DNA of 64,000 bases. Source: Plantactinospora sp. BC1. Its GTDB lineage: Bacteria; Actinomycetota; Actinomycetes; Mycobacteriales; Micromonosporaceae. Every line of letters starts with the position of its first letter. The stretch's first letter is position 1. A program made the translations under genes and the position numbers. Positions 48,380-58,110 of this stretch are shown here, piece by piece. The DNA is taken from the NCBI RefSeq assembly GCF_003030345.1, contig NZ_CP028158.1, positions 6,944,001-7,008,000 on the forward strand, read 5' to 3'. The notes below the pieces were generated by a model. It was not told the DNA's origin and did no database searches. It saw only the letters and a program-made list of their open reading frames with translations.

Positions 48380-48913
48380 TCAGGCCGCCTCGGCCTCGCG
48401 CAGGTCGAGCCAGTCCGCCCAGCGCGGGTCCGGGGCCCGGTGCCCCAGCACCCGCCACGCGATGCCCTTCGGCGCGGTCGGCAGCGAGTGCAGCCGCCAG
48501 CCCAGCTCCGCCGGAGTCTTGTCGCCCTTGGTGTGGTTGCACTTCGCGCAGGCCGCGACGACGTTCTCCCAGGCGTGCCGGCCGCCCCGGCTGCGCGGGA
48601 AGACGTGGTCGATGGTCTCGGCCGGGCCCCGGCAGTAGACGCAGCGCCAGTTGTCCCGGGCGAAGATGGCCCGGCGGGAGAGCCCGACGTGCGTCCGGTA
48701 GGGCACCCGGACGAACCGGGTCAGCCGGACGACCGACGGCACCGGCAGGGAGTTGCGGGCACTGTGCAGGATCCCCTCCCCGTCGGCCACGCAGACGGCC
48801 TTGGCGGAGAGAACCAGGATGGCGGCCCGACGCACTGAAACGACACACAGCGGCTCATAGGTGGCATTGAGCACCAACGCTCCGGAGCCCACCGTGGGTC
48901 GTATGTCAGGCAT
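48380..48913 (-). CDS. HNH endonuclease
   Basis: Actinobacterial HNH-domain protein of 177 residues from the ATG at 48913 (MPDIRPTVGSGALVLNATYEPL in part). The N-terminal half carries the family stretch LVLNATYEPLCVVSVRRAAILVLSAKAVCV. The HNH nuclease follows: RDNWRCVYCRGPAETIDHVFPRSRGGRHAWENVVAACAKCNHTKGDKTP, with the CxxC/CxxC zinc pairs and the His of TIDHV. Widely conserved in actinobacteria as a stand-alone gene; cellular role unsettled. Divergent from the MscS gene. Confidence 0.94.
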   Translation of the reverse strand: MPDIRPTVGSGALVLNATYEPLCVVSVRRAAILVLSAKAVCVADGEGILHSARNSLPVPSVVRLTRFVRVPYRTHVGLSRRAIFARDNWRCVYCRGPAETIDHVFPRSRGGRHAWENVVAACAKCNHTKGDKTPAELGWRLHSLPTAPKGIAWRVLGHRAPDPRWADWLDLREAEAA

Positions 48914-49242
48914 CGCGCTCACCCTCTCGGTTGTTTTCTCGTCCGCTCCCTCGCCCGCCTGGTGCCGGCCCCGGCCCGGTGCTGGTCGGCAGCAGGCGCC
49001 GACGACCGCCCAGACCACGGCCGACGCCGGCCGATCACCGGCGTCCGTGCGCCAATAGTCCCCGATAGCCGACGCGATTGCACGTACTAATCGGGGGTCC
49101 CGCAGAAAGCTTTCACGTCCCGTGGCAAGATGACCGGTTCCGTCCCGACCCCCGGCCCGACCCGGTCGCGGGACGGCGGCGTCCGCCACGTGCCGGCGGG
49201 TCGGCCGAGACCGCCGGACGTCGGTACGGTACGAAGGCATTC

Positions 49243-50316
49243 GTGAACCCCGCGACGCTGATCACCGCCGCCGTACTCGGAATGCCACACGCCGCGACGC
49301 CGGCCCCCGAGACGCCGGACCCGAAGCCGAGCTGCCTGGACAACCCGCTCTGCGACCAGGTCTACCGGGTGACCAAGTCGGCGTGGTTCGCCGAGGGCAG
49401 CAACCTCTTCCTGATCAAGCCGGCCACGATCGTGCTGATCCTGCTGGTGGCGGTCCTGCTCCGCTTCCTGCTGCACCGGACCATCAACCGGCTGGTACGC
49501 AGCACCTCGGAGAGCCGGATCCCGGCGGTACTCCGGCCGCTGCGCGAACGGATCCCCAGCGCCGCGCCCGACCCGCAGGCGGTGGTACCCGAACGGCGCC
49601 GGCAGCGGGCCGAGGCGATCGGCTCGGTGCTGCGCAGCATGACCACGGCGGTGGTCTTCGCGATCGCCGTGTTGCAGATCCTCAGCGAGCTCAGCTTCGA
49701 CCTCGCCCCGCTGCTGGCCAGCGCCGGCATCGCCGGCCTGGCCCTCGGCTTCGGCGCACAGACGCTGGTCAAGGACCTGCTCGCCGGGCTCTTCATGCTG
49801 CTGGAGGACCAGTACGGGGTCGGTGACACGGTGGACCTCGGCGAGGCGACCGGGGTGGTCGAGGCGGTCGGCCTGCGGATCACCACCGTCCGGGACGCCC
49901 GTGGGGTGGTCTGGTACATCCGCAACGGCGAGATCATCCGGGTCGGCAACAAGAGCCAGGGCTGGGCGATGGTCGTGGTGGACATGCCGATCGGCTTCGC
50001 CCGTACCGAGGAGGCCACCGCCGTGCTGCGGACCGCCGCCGCCTCGGTCGCGGTCGACCCGGAGCTGGCGCCGGAGCTGGTGGAGCCGCCCGAGGTGGTC
50101 GGGGTCGAGCAGATCACCGTGGACGGTTCGGTGATCCGGACGGTCGCCAAGACCACCGCCGAGGGGCAGCTCCCGGTCTCCCGCGAGCTGCGCCGCCGGC
50201 TGGCCGAGGCGCTGGAGAACTCCGGCATCACCGCCGGCATCGCCGCGACCAGGATGTTCCCCCGGCCGTCGACCCCGCCGGCCGACGGGGAGACCGGCCA
50301 GGGTGGAGCGACCTGA
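49243..50316 (+). CDS. Small-conductance mechanosensitive channel (MscS family)
   Basis: Membrane channel of 357 residues that releases osmolytes on hypo-osmotic shock. The GTG at 49243 follows AAGG by 5 nt. Two to three spans, with the pore-lining helix LLASAGIAGLALGFGAQTLVKDLLAGLFMLLEDQYGVGDTV, the diagnostic MscS region. It continues into the beta-domain GVVEAVGLRITTVRDARGVVWYIRNGEIIRVGNKSQGW. The cytoplasmic C-terminal domain is complete and ends in a disordered tail. The external N-terminal loop has a Cys pair (CLDNPLCDQV). Single gene. Confidence 0.95.
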   Translation: MNPATLITAAVLGMPHAATPAPETPDPKPSCLDNPLCDQVYRVTKSAWFAEGSNLFLIKPATIVLILLVAVLLRFLLHRTINRLVRSTSESRIPAVLRPLRERIPSAAPDPQAVVPERRRQRAEAIGSVLRSMTTAVVFAIAVLQILSELSFDLAPLLASAGIAGLALGFGAQTLVKDLLAGLFMLLEDQYGVGDTVDLGEATGVVEAVGLRITTVRDARGVVWYIRNGEIIRVGNKSQGWAMVVVDMPIGFARTEEATAVLRTAAASVAVDPELAPELVEPPEVVGVEQITVDGSVIRTVAKTTAEGQLPVSRELRRRLAEALENSGITAGIAATRMFPRPSTPPADGETGQGGAT

Positions 50317-50657
50317 GGCACCCCAACCCCTTCCGGGTACGCCGACCGGTTGACCCGGCATCGGTACGGGGCGCCGCCGCCCACGCCGGACGGTGCCGTA
50401 CGGGTACCGGATGGCCTGACCGGAGGGCCGGCCGTCAGGGGTCGCGTACCGTGCGGGCGGTCGGGTATGGTCCGTTCGACCAGTCGCAGATGTGACGATC
50501 TATCCGTTCGCCCTAGCCAGTTGTCATACGATCGGGCAGAATCCAGAACTAGCTCCCTCCCGGAGCGTAACGAAGACCTTGCTGATCAGAACGTCTGAAA
50601 CGTTCCCGGCAGCCCCATCACACGTGGTCAGCGGTCGAGAACGATGGAGGCCCACCG
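50317..50657. promoter_or_regulatory. Promoter region of the MFS gene with inverted repeat
   Basis: No gene in these 341 bp. The right half is AT-richer and carries the perfect inverted repeat GAACGT-CTGAA-ACGTTC (50589-50605), 52 bp before the MFS start. The spacing suits an operator of a TetR/MarR-type regulator; none is adjacent. Confidence 0.5.
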
Positions 50658-52034
50658 GTGTCCGAAGAGACACACACTCCCGAGCGGCCGGCAACCTATC
50701 GGGAGGTGTTCGCCCAGCGTGAATACCGGGCGGTCTTCGCGGCCACCGTACTGACCTGGACCGGCGACTATCTCGCCAAGGCGGCCGTCACGCTGCTGGT
50801 CTATCAGCAGAGCCAGTCCGTGGCCCTCTCCGCCGCCGCCTTCGCCACCAGCTACCTGCCGTGGCTGGTCGGCGGCCCACTGCTCACCACCCTCGCCGAC
50901 CGGTACCCGTACCGCACGGTGATGGTGATCTGCGACCTCGTCCGGCTGCCGCTCTACGCGGCCATCGCGATCGACGGCCTGGACACGCCGGTGATCCTGG
51001 CGTTGCTCTTCGCGGCGACCCTGGCGAATCCACCCAGCCAGGCGGCCCGGTCCGCGATGCTGCCCCTGCTGCTCACCGGAGACCGGCTGGTCGTCGCGCT
51101 CTCCCTGCATGGCAGCGTGGGGCAGGCGGCCCAGGTGCTCGGCTACGCGGTCGGGGCCGGCATCGCGCTCTACAGCCCGGCCCTGGCCCTGCTGCTCAAC
51201 GCCGTCGCCTTCGGGGCCTCCGCGGTGATCCTCTGGTTCGGCGTCCGGCACCGGCCCGCCGTGCCGCCGGAGCGGGGCCGGCGAAACCTGCTCCGGGAGA
51301 CCGGTGCCGGGTTCGCCCTGGTGTTCGGCACCCCGGTGCTGCGGGCCATCGCGATCATGGTGTTCTGCGCGATGCTGTTCGCGATCGTCCCGGAGGGGCT
51401 GGCCGCGGCCTGGGCCACTGATCTCGCGGGTTCGGGCGCCGACCGGAGCGTCACCCAGGCGCTGATCATGGTCGCCGCACCGGCCGGTTTCATCCTCGGC
51501 GGCATACTGGTCGGCCGGACCCTCCGGCCGGACCTGCGCCGGACCCTGGTCCGGTTCTTCGCGGTACTCGCCCCGCTGGCCCTGGTGCCCGCCCTCTTCA
51601 ACCCGCCGCCGCTGGTGGTCGCCCTGCTGGCCGCAGTCGCCGGCTTCGCGGTCGCCGGGCTGTTGCCGGTGACGAACGGGCTCTTCGTGCTGGCCCTGCC
51701 GCACGGCTACCGGGCCCGGGCCAACGGCGTGATGAACACCGGTGTGCAGGTGACCCAGGGCCTGGCGGTACTCGCCACCGGCCTGCTGGCCGAACGGTTC
51801 ACCATTCCCCGGGTGGTCGGGCTGTGGAGCGCCGCCGGGGTGCTGCTGATGCTGGTGCTGGCGCTGCGCTGGCCGCAGCCGGAGCGGTTCGACGCGGCGA
51901 TCGCGGAGGCCCAGCGCCGCTCCGCCGACCGGGAGGCGGCGGCTGGAGCGGCCCGTCCGGGCCAGCACCCGGCACCGACCTCCCCGCCCAACCCGAGGCC
52001 GCCCTCCTCCGAGGCGGGCATCGGCGCGGTCTGA
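50658..52034 (+). CDS. MFS transporter (MFS_3-like exporter)
   Basis: Twelve-span major facilitator of 458 residues starting at a GTG after GGAGG. Features: YREVFAQREYRAVFAATVLTWTGDYLAKAAVTLLVYQQSQS at the start, LADRYPYRTVMVICDLVRLPLYA (the loop 2-3 GxLaDRxxrR-type motif), and PPSQAARSAMLPLLL, typical of enterobactin-exporter/macrolide-efflux-like MFS_3 proteins. Probably an exporter of a small molecule; the substrate is not deducible. Its stop codon lies in the first unit of a 32-bp tandem repeat. Confidence 0.92.
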   Translation: MSEETHTPERPATYREVFAQREYRAVFAATVLTWTGDYLAKAAVTLLVYQQSQSVALSAAAFATSYLPWLVGGPLLTTLADRYPYRTVMVICDLVRLPLYAAIAIDGLDTPVILALLFAATLANPPSQAARSAMLPLLLTGDRLVVALSLHGSVGQAAQVLGYAVGAGIALYSPALALLLNAVAFGASAVILWFGVRHRPAVPPERGRRNLLRETGAGFALVFGTPVLRAIAIMVFCAMLFAIVPEGLAAAWATDLAGSGADRSVTQALIMVAAPAGFILGGILVGRTLRPDLRRTLVRFFAVLAPLALVPALFNPPPLVVALLAAVAGFAVAGLLPVTNGLFVLALPHGYRARANGVMNTGVQVTQGLAVLATGLLAERFTIPRVVGLWSAAGVLLMLVLALRWPQPERFDAAIAEAQRRSADREAAAGAARPGQHPAPTSPPNPRPPSSEAGIGAV

Positions 52035-52119
52035 GCCCCGAGCCGCCACCGATCGGCACGGTGTGAGCCCCGGTCCGCCAGCGGTGGGCGCGGTGTGAGC
52101 CCGCGCAGCGCCGCCGGTG
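52024..52119. repeat. 32-bp tandem repeat spanning the MFS stop codon
   Basis: Three imperfect units start at 52024, 52056 and 52088 (core GCGCGGTGTGAGCCC), with a shorter fourth copy of GGTGTGAGCC near 52115. The first unit contains the TGA stop of the MFS gene, so the gene end has been duplicated downstream. Confidence 0.75.
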
Positions 52120-52189
52120 TGAGCCAGCCCGCACCGGGGGTACGGCACAGACTGCCGACGATCGCCCACCCGAATGGCAGGATGGAGCG

Positions 52190-52621
52190 GTGAATCCCGC
52201 AGGTGAGCGAGAGCAGACCCGCCCGTCGCCGAACTTCTTCGAGGAGATCGGCGGCGAACCGACCTTCCGGAGGCTGGTCGACGAGTTCTACGCGGGTGTC
52301 GCCACCGACCCGGTGCTCCGGCCGATGTACCCGGAGGCCGACCTCGGCCCGGCGGCGGATCGGCTGCGGCTCTTCCTGATCCAGTACTGGGGTGGCCCGA
52401 ACACCTACTCCGCGCAGCGCGGGCATCCCCGGCTCCGGATGCGGCACGCGCCGTACCGGGTCGGGCCGGTCGAGCGGGACGCCTGGCTGCGCCACATGCG
52501 GCAGGCCGTGGACCGGCTGGAGTTGTCGCCGGAGCAGCACGAGACCCTGTGGCAGTACCTGGAGCGGGCCGCGTACTTCATGGTCAACACGATGGACGAG
52601 ACGCCGGGGCCGGCGCACTGA
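52190..52621 (+). CDS. glbO: Truncated haemoglobin, group II
   Basis: Oxygen/NO-binding globin of 143 residues (2-on-2 fold) starting at a GTG. Group II features: FFEEIGGEPTFRRLVDEFYAGVATDPVLRPMYPEADLGPAADRLRLFLIQYWGGPNTYS in segments, with Tyr at B10 (EFYAGV), Trp at G8 (LRHM region W) and the proximal His F8 in RLRMRHAPYRVG. Length and the GHPRLRMRHAP block match actinobacterial GlbO, proposed to act in oxygen handling or peroxide/NO protection. Converges on the YbjN gene. Confidence 0.95.
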   Translation: MNPAGEREQTRPSPNFFEEIGGEPTFRRLVDEFYAGVATDPVLRPMYPEADLGPAADRLRLFLIQYWGGPNTYSAQRGHPRLRMRHAPYRVGPVERDAWLRHMRQAVDRLELSPEQHETLWQYLERAAYFMVNTMDETPGPAH

Positions 52622-52646
52622 GCGCTGACCCTGCCGGGGGCCGCCC

Positions 52647-53249
52647 CTAGAGCAGCGCGCCCTCGTCGTGCAGCCAGTCGACGAAGGTGGTCGCCACGGC
52701 GGCTCCGCAGTCGAGCATCTCGACGAGCAGGGCGTCGTGCGCACCGGCGCTCAACGGCACCTGCAACTCGGCGTAGATGGGCAGCTGGCCGCGTTCGGTG
52801 GGGTCACCGACGTACGCCTTGCAGAACCGCCGGGTGTGGTTCCACTCGTTGACCACCCGGTAGGCCCGGTCGGCCCAGTCCGGCGGAACGGTCGAGTGTG
52901 GACGGGCCCGCATCACCAGGATCTCGTCGTCCGGCCCCTCCAGGGCGAACAGCACGGCGTGCCGCTCCCACATGGCCAGCAGGCTGCCGTCGCCGTCGGC
53001 GAGATAACGGACGTCGAGCAGGTCCAGCGCGTCACCGACCCGGCGGAGCGTCACCGGCGCGATCACCGGGGGGATCTCCCTGATCGAGGCCCGATCCCCG
53101 GGTCGGGCGTCGGGTTCCGGTCGGGAGTCGTGATCCGGCTCCCGGGGCGCCGGCGGCCCGACCCGGACGGCACCGTCCGACGCGATCCTGCTTCGAGTTT
53201 CCGGCTCGCCGCCACCGGCGTGGCCGGGGCGCCATGACCACCACGGCAT
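52647..53249 (-). CDS. YbjN-domain protein
   Basis: Soluble protein of 200 residues. The first 60 residues are disordered and Pro/Arg-rich. The rest, VTLRRVGDALDLLDVRYLADGDGSLLAMWERHAVLFALEGPDDEILVMRARPHSTVP ... RVVNEWNHTRRFCKAYVGD ... LPIYAELQVPLSAGAHDALLVEMLDCGAAVATTFVDWL, matches the YbjN/type III secretion chaperone-like fold common in actinobacteria. These proteins are thought to be chaperone-like adaptors; no partner is indicated here. Start ATG at 53249 chosen as first in frame. Confidence 0.9.
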   Translation of the reverse strand: MPWWSWRPGHAGGGEPETRSRIASDGAVRVGPPAPREPDHDSRPEPDARPGDRASIREIPPVIAPVTLRRVGDALDLLDVRYLADGDGSLLAMWERHAVLFALEGPDDEILVMRARPHSTVPPDWADRAYRVVNEWNHTRRFCKAYVGDPTERGQLPIYAELQVPLSAGAHDALLVEMLDCGAAVATTFVDWLHDEGALL

Positions 53250-53380
53250 CGCTTGCGCACCTCACTCCCCAGCGGATCCACGTGCCTACGTTGCGTTGGA
53301 TCCGAGGCCCGACGGTACCCGTACAGCCGGCTCGAAGCACCCCCCCAACTACAGCCCCGGGACGGTTGGACCATACCGCC

Positions 53381-54169
53381 TCATCCGTTCGGATGATCAC
53401 GCGCCGGTTTTATCGCAAGCTGACTGACTTTCTGTGACCATGCCACTCCGAATGGTGCGGCCAATCCGACCCAACGACCCATGATCCGCACCCGTACGGC
53501 GTCCTGACCGGGTGGGCCGGAGGAGCCGAGAAAGCCCATCCGGACGATGGCCTGGACCAGCCGTTGAGAGATCTCGATCCGGCCGCCGCCGGGTACCGGA
53601 TCGGTGCCGGCGGTGCCGGCGTCGGGTACCCGATCGGTGTCGGCCGATGGCGCGGTCACCACCACCGCGACGTGGTCGAGCAGGGCGTCCCGGACCGCGC
53701 GCTGGCCGACCGCCCGGCCGGCGACGCCCTCGGCGGCGGCGCCGCGCAGCGTCTGCGCCGCCGCCACCGCGATCCGGCGCAGCTCGGCACCGGCGATGGT
53801 CTCCACCACCGTGCCGGGCCCGCCCGGCACCGGCCAGCGCCAGTCGGCGTCCCGGCGACGCGGCAGCGCCGCACCGCCACGGCCGAGTTCGGCGAGCAGC
53901 TCGGCGGCGGAGACCGTGGCGTCGCCCGGACCGGCCCCGGCCACCACCCGGCCCACCAGCACGTCCCAGGGCAGCCGCGCCCAGAGCACGGTCCGGTCCG
54001 GTGTCCCGGCCGCCGCACCGGGCGCCCCGGAGCGGAGCCGGACCACCGCGCCCGGGTCGAGCCGGGTCAACCGGGCCAGAAAGGCACCGGCGTCCGGCAG
54101 GCCGGCGAGCCCGTGCCCGGCACCGGGCGCCACCGGCCCACCAGCCGTAGCCTTCTCCGCAGCGGACAC
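53381..54169 (-). CDS. Hypothetical protein, Ala/Gly-rich
   Basis: Predicted soluble protein of 262 residues from a GTG at 54169 (VSAAEKATAGG), 12 bp after the thioesterase stop and preceded by GGAGCG; the frame is open further upstream but overlaps that gene. It contains FLARLTRLDPGAVVRLR, LWARLPWDVLVGRVVAG, and a C-terminal block RIEISQRLVQAIVRMGFLG ... RVRIMGRWVGLAAPFGVAW. The last block looks ordered and conserved. I recognise no domain. Position directly after EttA and the thioesterase suggests one transcript. Confidence 0.8.
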   Translation of the reverse strand: MSAAEKATAGGPVAPGAGHGLAGLPDAGAFLARLTRLDPGAVVRLRSGAPGAAAGTPDRTVLWARLPWDVLVGRVVAGAGPGDATVSAAELLAELGRGGAALPRRRDADWRWPVPGGPGTVVETIAGAELRRIAVAAAQTLRGAAAEGVAGRAVGQRAVRDALLDHVAVVVTAPSADTDRVPDAGTAGTDPVPGGGRIEISQRLVQAIVRMGFLGSSGPPGQDAVRVRIMGRWVGLAAPFGVAWSQKVSQLAIKPARDHPNG

Positions 54170-54180
54170 CGCATCGCTCC

Positions 54181-54676
54181 CTACGCTGGCTCGTCCCGGG
54201 TCACCGGCTCGACGAGGTACCGCCGGAGGAACTCCTGCTCCGCGTCGGTCAGCCGGCGCGGCCGCTGCTGTTCGAGGTCGAACGGCACCAGCACCGACCG
54301 GGCCCGGCTGGCCAGCACCGTACGGTCGAAGAGCTCGTAGGCGACGGTGAACCGGGACTGCCGCAGATCCTCGATCCACATCTCGATGCGTACCGTCGGG
54401 GCGCGCTCGGCGGTCGTCCCGTCCAGCGCGTACCCGACCGGGCGGAGGTAGTCGATCTCGTGCCGGTAGATCACCACGCCGTCGGCGAACGAGCCGACTC
54501 CCCAGGCCCGGCCGCCGGCGAACATCAACGCCACCCGCGCCTCCTCGTAGAGGGTGAGGAAGCGGGCGTTGTTGACATGCCCGTACGCGTCCAGGTCCGA
54601 CCAGCGCAGCGTGCAGTCGTAGACGTACCTGCGGCTGTCGGACCGCTCCGCCTCCGCCGGCCGGGCCTGCACCGGA

Positions 54677-54684
<8 letters not shown>
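54181..54684 (-). CDS. Acyl-CoA thioesterase (4-hydroxybenzoyl-CoA thioesterase/FadM type)
   Basis: Hot-dog-fold thioesterase of 167 residues. The GTG at 54684 overlaps the EttA stop by 8 bp, which I prefer over the longer frame to 54732. Signature RWSDLDAYGHVNNARFLTLYEEARVAL holds the active-site Asp (DLDxxGHVNN). The second half has the strand pattern VVIYRHEIDYLRPVGYALDG, RIEMWIEDLRQSRFTVAYEL. It hydrolyses a small or medium acyl-CoA; substrate unknown. Co-transcribed with ettA. Confidence 0.93.
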
Positions 54685-56353
<1,669 letters not shown>

Positions 56354-56709
56354 GGTGCGGCCTACCTCCCACGGATGTGATGTCCCCGAATGCCGTGTTT
56401 ACGACCGAGCACGACGTCGGGCTTGCTTGGACCGCGCTGTCGGTGTCACGCCGGCCACGCGGTGCGGCGGAAAACGCCATCGTCAATCCTGACAGGTCCG
56501 GCCCGGCCCGCCCACATCACCCTCCGCCGAGCCTCCGCCGGAGGGTGGTGTGGGAGCCGAGGCCGGACCGAACGGGTGGTCATGATCACCTTTGTGTTTT
56601 CGCACCGCGTCCCGCAGGGCAGTAACTGTGGCACTGGGGGTTAGGCACCGCAGCTACGCTCAGTACGCTCAGCGGTGGACCACCCGTCATCACCGGAGGT
56701 GCACTGATT
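56354..56709. promoter_or_regulatory. Divergent promoter region between ettA and otsA
   Basis: 356 bp without a gene. It contains GGTG-g-TCATGA-t-CACC (56575-56590), a 16-bp near-perfect palindrome about 120 bp before otsA, and a CCTCCG-C-CGGAGG hairpin (about 56532-56544). Both could regulate trehalose synthesis genes. No clear -35/-10 pair was identified. Confidence 0.45.
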
Positions 56710-58110
56710 GTGACCGTACGTAGCTCGTTCGTGGTCGTTGCGAATCGCCTGCCGGTCGACGAGGTGACAACTCCCGAGGGACGCCAGTGGCGGCGCAGCC
56801 CCGGAGGTCTGGTCACCGCCCTGCATCCGGTGCTCGCCCAGCACCAGGGCACCTGGGTCGGCTGGGCCGGCGGAGTGGGCGCCGCGCCGGAGCCGTTCGA
56901 CCTGGAGGGCATCCGGCTGCACCCGGTGCCACTGAGCGCGGAGGAACTCGAACGCTACTACGAGGGCCAGTCCAACGCCACGATCTGGCCGCTCTACCAC
57001 GACGCGGTGGAGACCCCGGCGTACAAGCGCCGCTGGCGTGAGGCGTACCGGCTGGTGAACGCCCGGTTCGCCGAGGCCGCGGCCGAGGTGGCCGCTGAGG
57101 GCGCCACGGTCTGGGTGCAGGACTACCAGCTCCAACTGGTGCCGGCGATGCTCCGCGAACTCCGCCCCGACCTGCGGATCGGCTTCTTCCTGCACATCCC
57201 GTTCCCGCCGATCGAACTCTTCATGCAGATGCCGCTGCGCGCCGAGGTGCTGCGCGGGCTGCTCGGCGCCGACCTGGTCGGCTTCCAGCAGCGGCTGGCG
57301 GCGCAGAACTTCGTCCGGCTGGCCCGGCACCTGCTCGGCCTCCGCTACGAGGGCCAGATGATCCAGGTGGACGGCCGGCAGGTCAAGGCGGGTGCGTTCC
57401 CCATCTCCATCGACGTGGCCGAGATGGAGCGGATGGCCGTCGACCCGGCGGTGCAGGCCCGGGCCAAGCAGATCCGTACCGAGTTGGGCGACCCGAAGAC
57501 GGTGATCCTCGGGGTGGACCGGCTCGACTACACCAAGGGGATCGAGCTTCGACTCAAGGCGTTCCGCGAGTTGCTCTCTGACGGAAAGTTGACAGTTCCC
57601 GACGCGGTTATGGTGCAGGTTGCTACGCCAAGTCGGGAACGGGTGGAGCACTACCAGGCACTCCGGGTCAAGGTGGAACGCGAAGTTGGTCGAATTAATG
57701 GCGAATTCGGCCGGGTCGGCGTACCGGCCGTCCATTACCTCCATCAGTCGTACAGTCGCAGTGAACTGGCCGCGCTCTACTGCGCGGCCGACGTGATGAT
57801 GGTGACCCCGCTGCGAGACGGAATGAATCTGGTGGCCAAGGAGTACGTAGCAACACGCGCCGACTCGGGCGGCGCCCTCGTGCTCAGTGAGTTTGCCGGC
57901 GCCGCCACCGAGCTGCGCCAGGCATTCCTCTGTAACCCGCACGACCCGGACGGAGTCAAGGACGCGCTGCTGCGCGCGGTCCACGTCGACAAGGTCGAGG
58001 CTCGGCGCCGCATGCGCATCATGCAGCGCCACCTGCGTACGCACGATGTCGGACACTGGGCCCGGTCCTTCCTCAACGAGTTGGGCGTACCCGAGACGGA
58101 GGACGAGTGA
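56710..58110 (+). CDS. otsA: Trehalose-6-phosphate synthase
   Basis: GT20 enzyme of 466 residues that joins glucose from an NDP-glucose to glucose-6-phosphate. Starts at a GTG ([18 protein letters not shown] in part). Hallmarks: the N-terminal [11 protein letters not shown] and [11 protein letters not shown] (phosphate-binding loop), [52 protein letters not shown], and the nucleotide-sugar end [20 protein letters not shown] with [10 protein letters not shown]. The stop overlaps the otsB-GH15 start by 4 bp (GTGA). Makes the stress protectant trehalose together with the next gene. Confidence 0.97.
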   Translation: MTVRSSFVVVANRLPVDEVTTPEGRQWRRSPGGLVTALHPVLAQHQGTWVGWAGGVGAAPEPFDLEGIRLHPVPLSAEELERYYEGQSNATIWPLYHDAVETPAYKRRWREAYRLVNARFAEAAAEVAAEGATVWVQDYQLQLVPAMLRELRPDLRIGFFLHIPFPPIELFMQMPLRAEVLRGLLGADLVGFQQRLAAQNFVRLARHLLGLRYEGQMIQVDGRQVKAGAFPISIDVAEMERMAVDPAVQARAKQIRTELGDPKTVILGVDRLDYTKGIELRLKAFRELLSDGKLTVPDAVMVQVATPSRERVEHYQALRVKVEREVGRINGEFGRVGVPAVHYLHQSYSRSELAALYCAADVMMVTPLRDGMNLVAKEYVATRADSGGALVLSEFAGAATELRQAFLCNPHDPDGVKDALLRAVHVDKVEARRRMRIMQRHLRTHDVGHWARSFLNELGVPETEDE

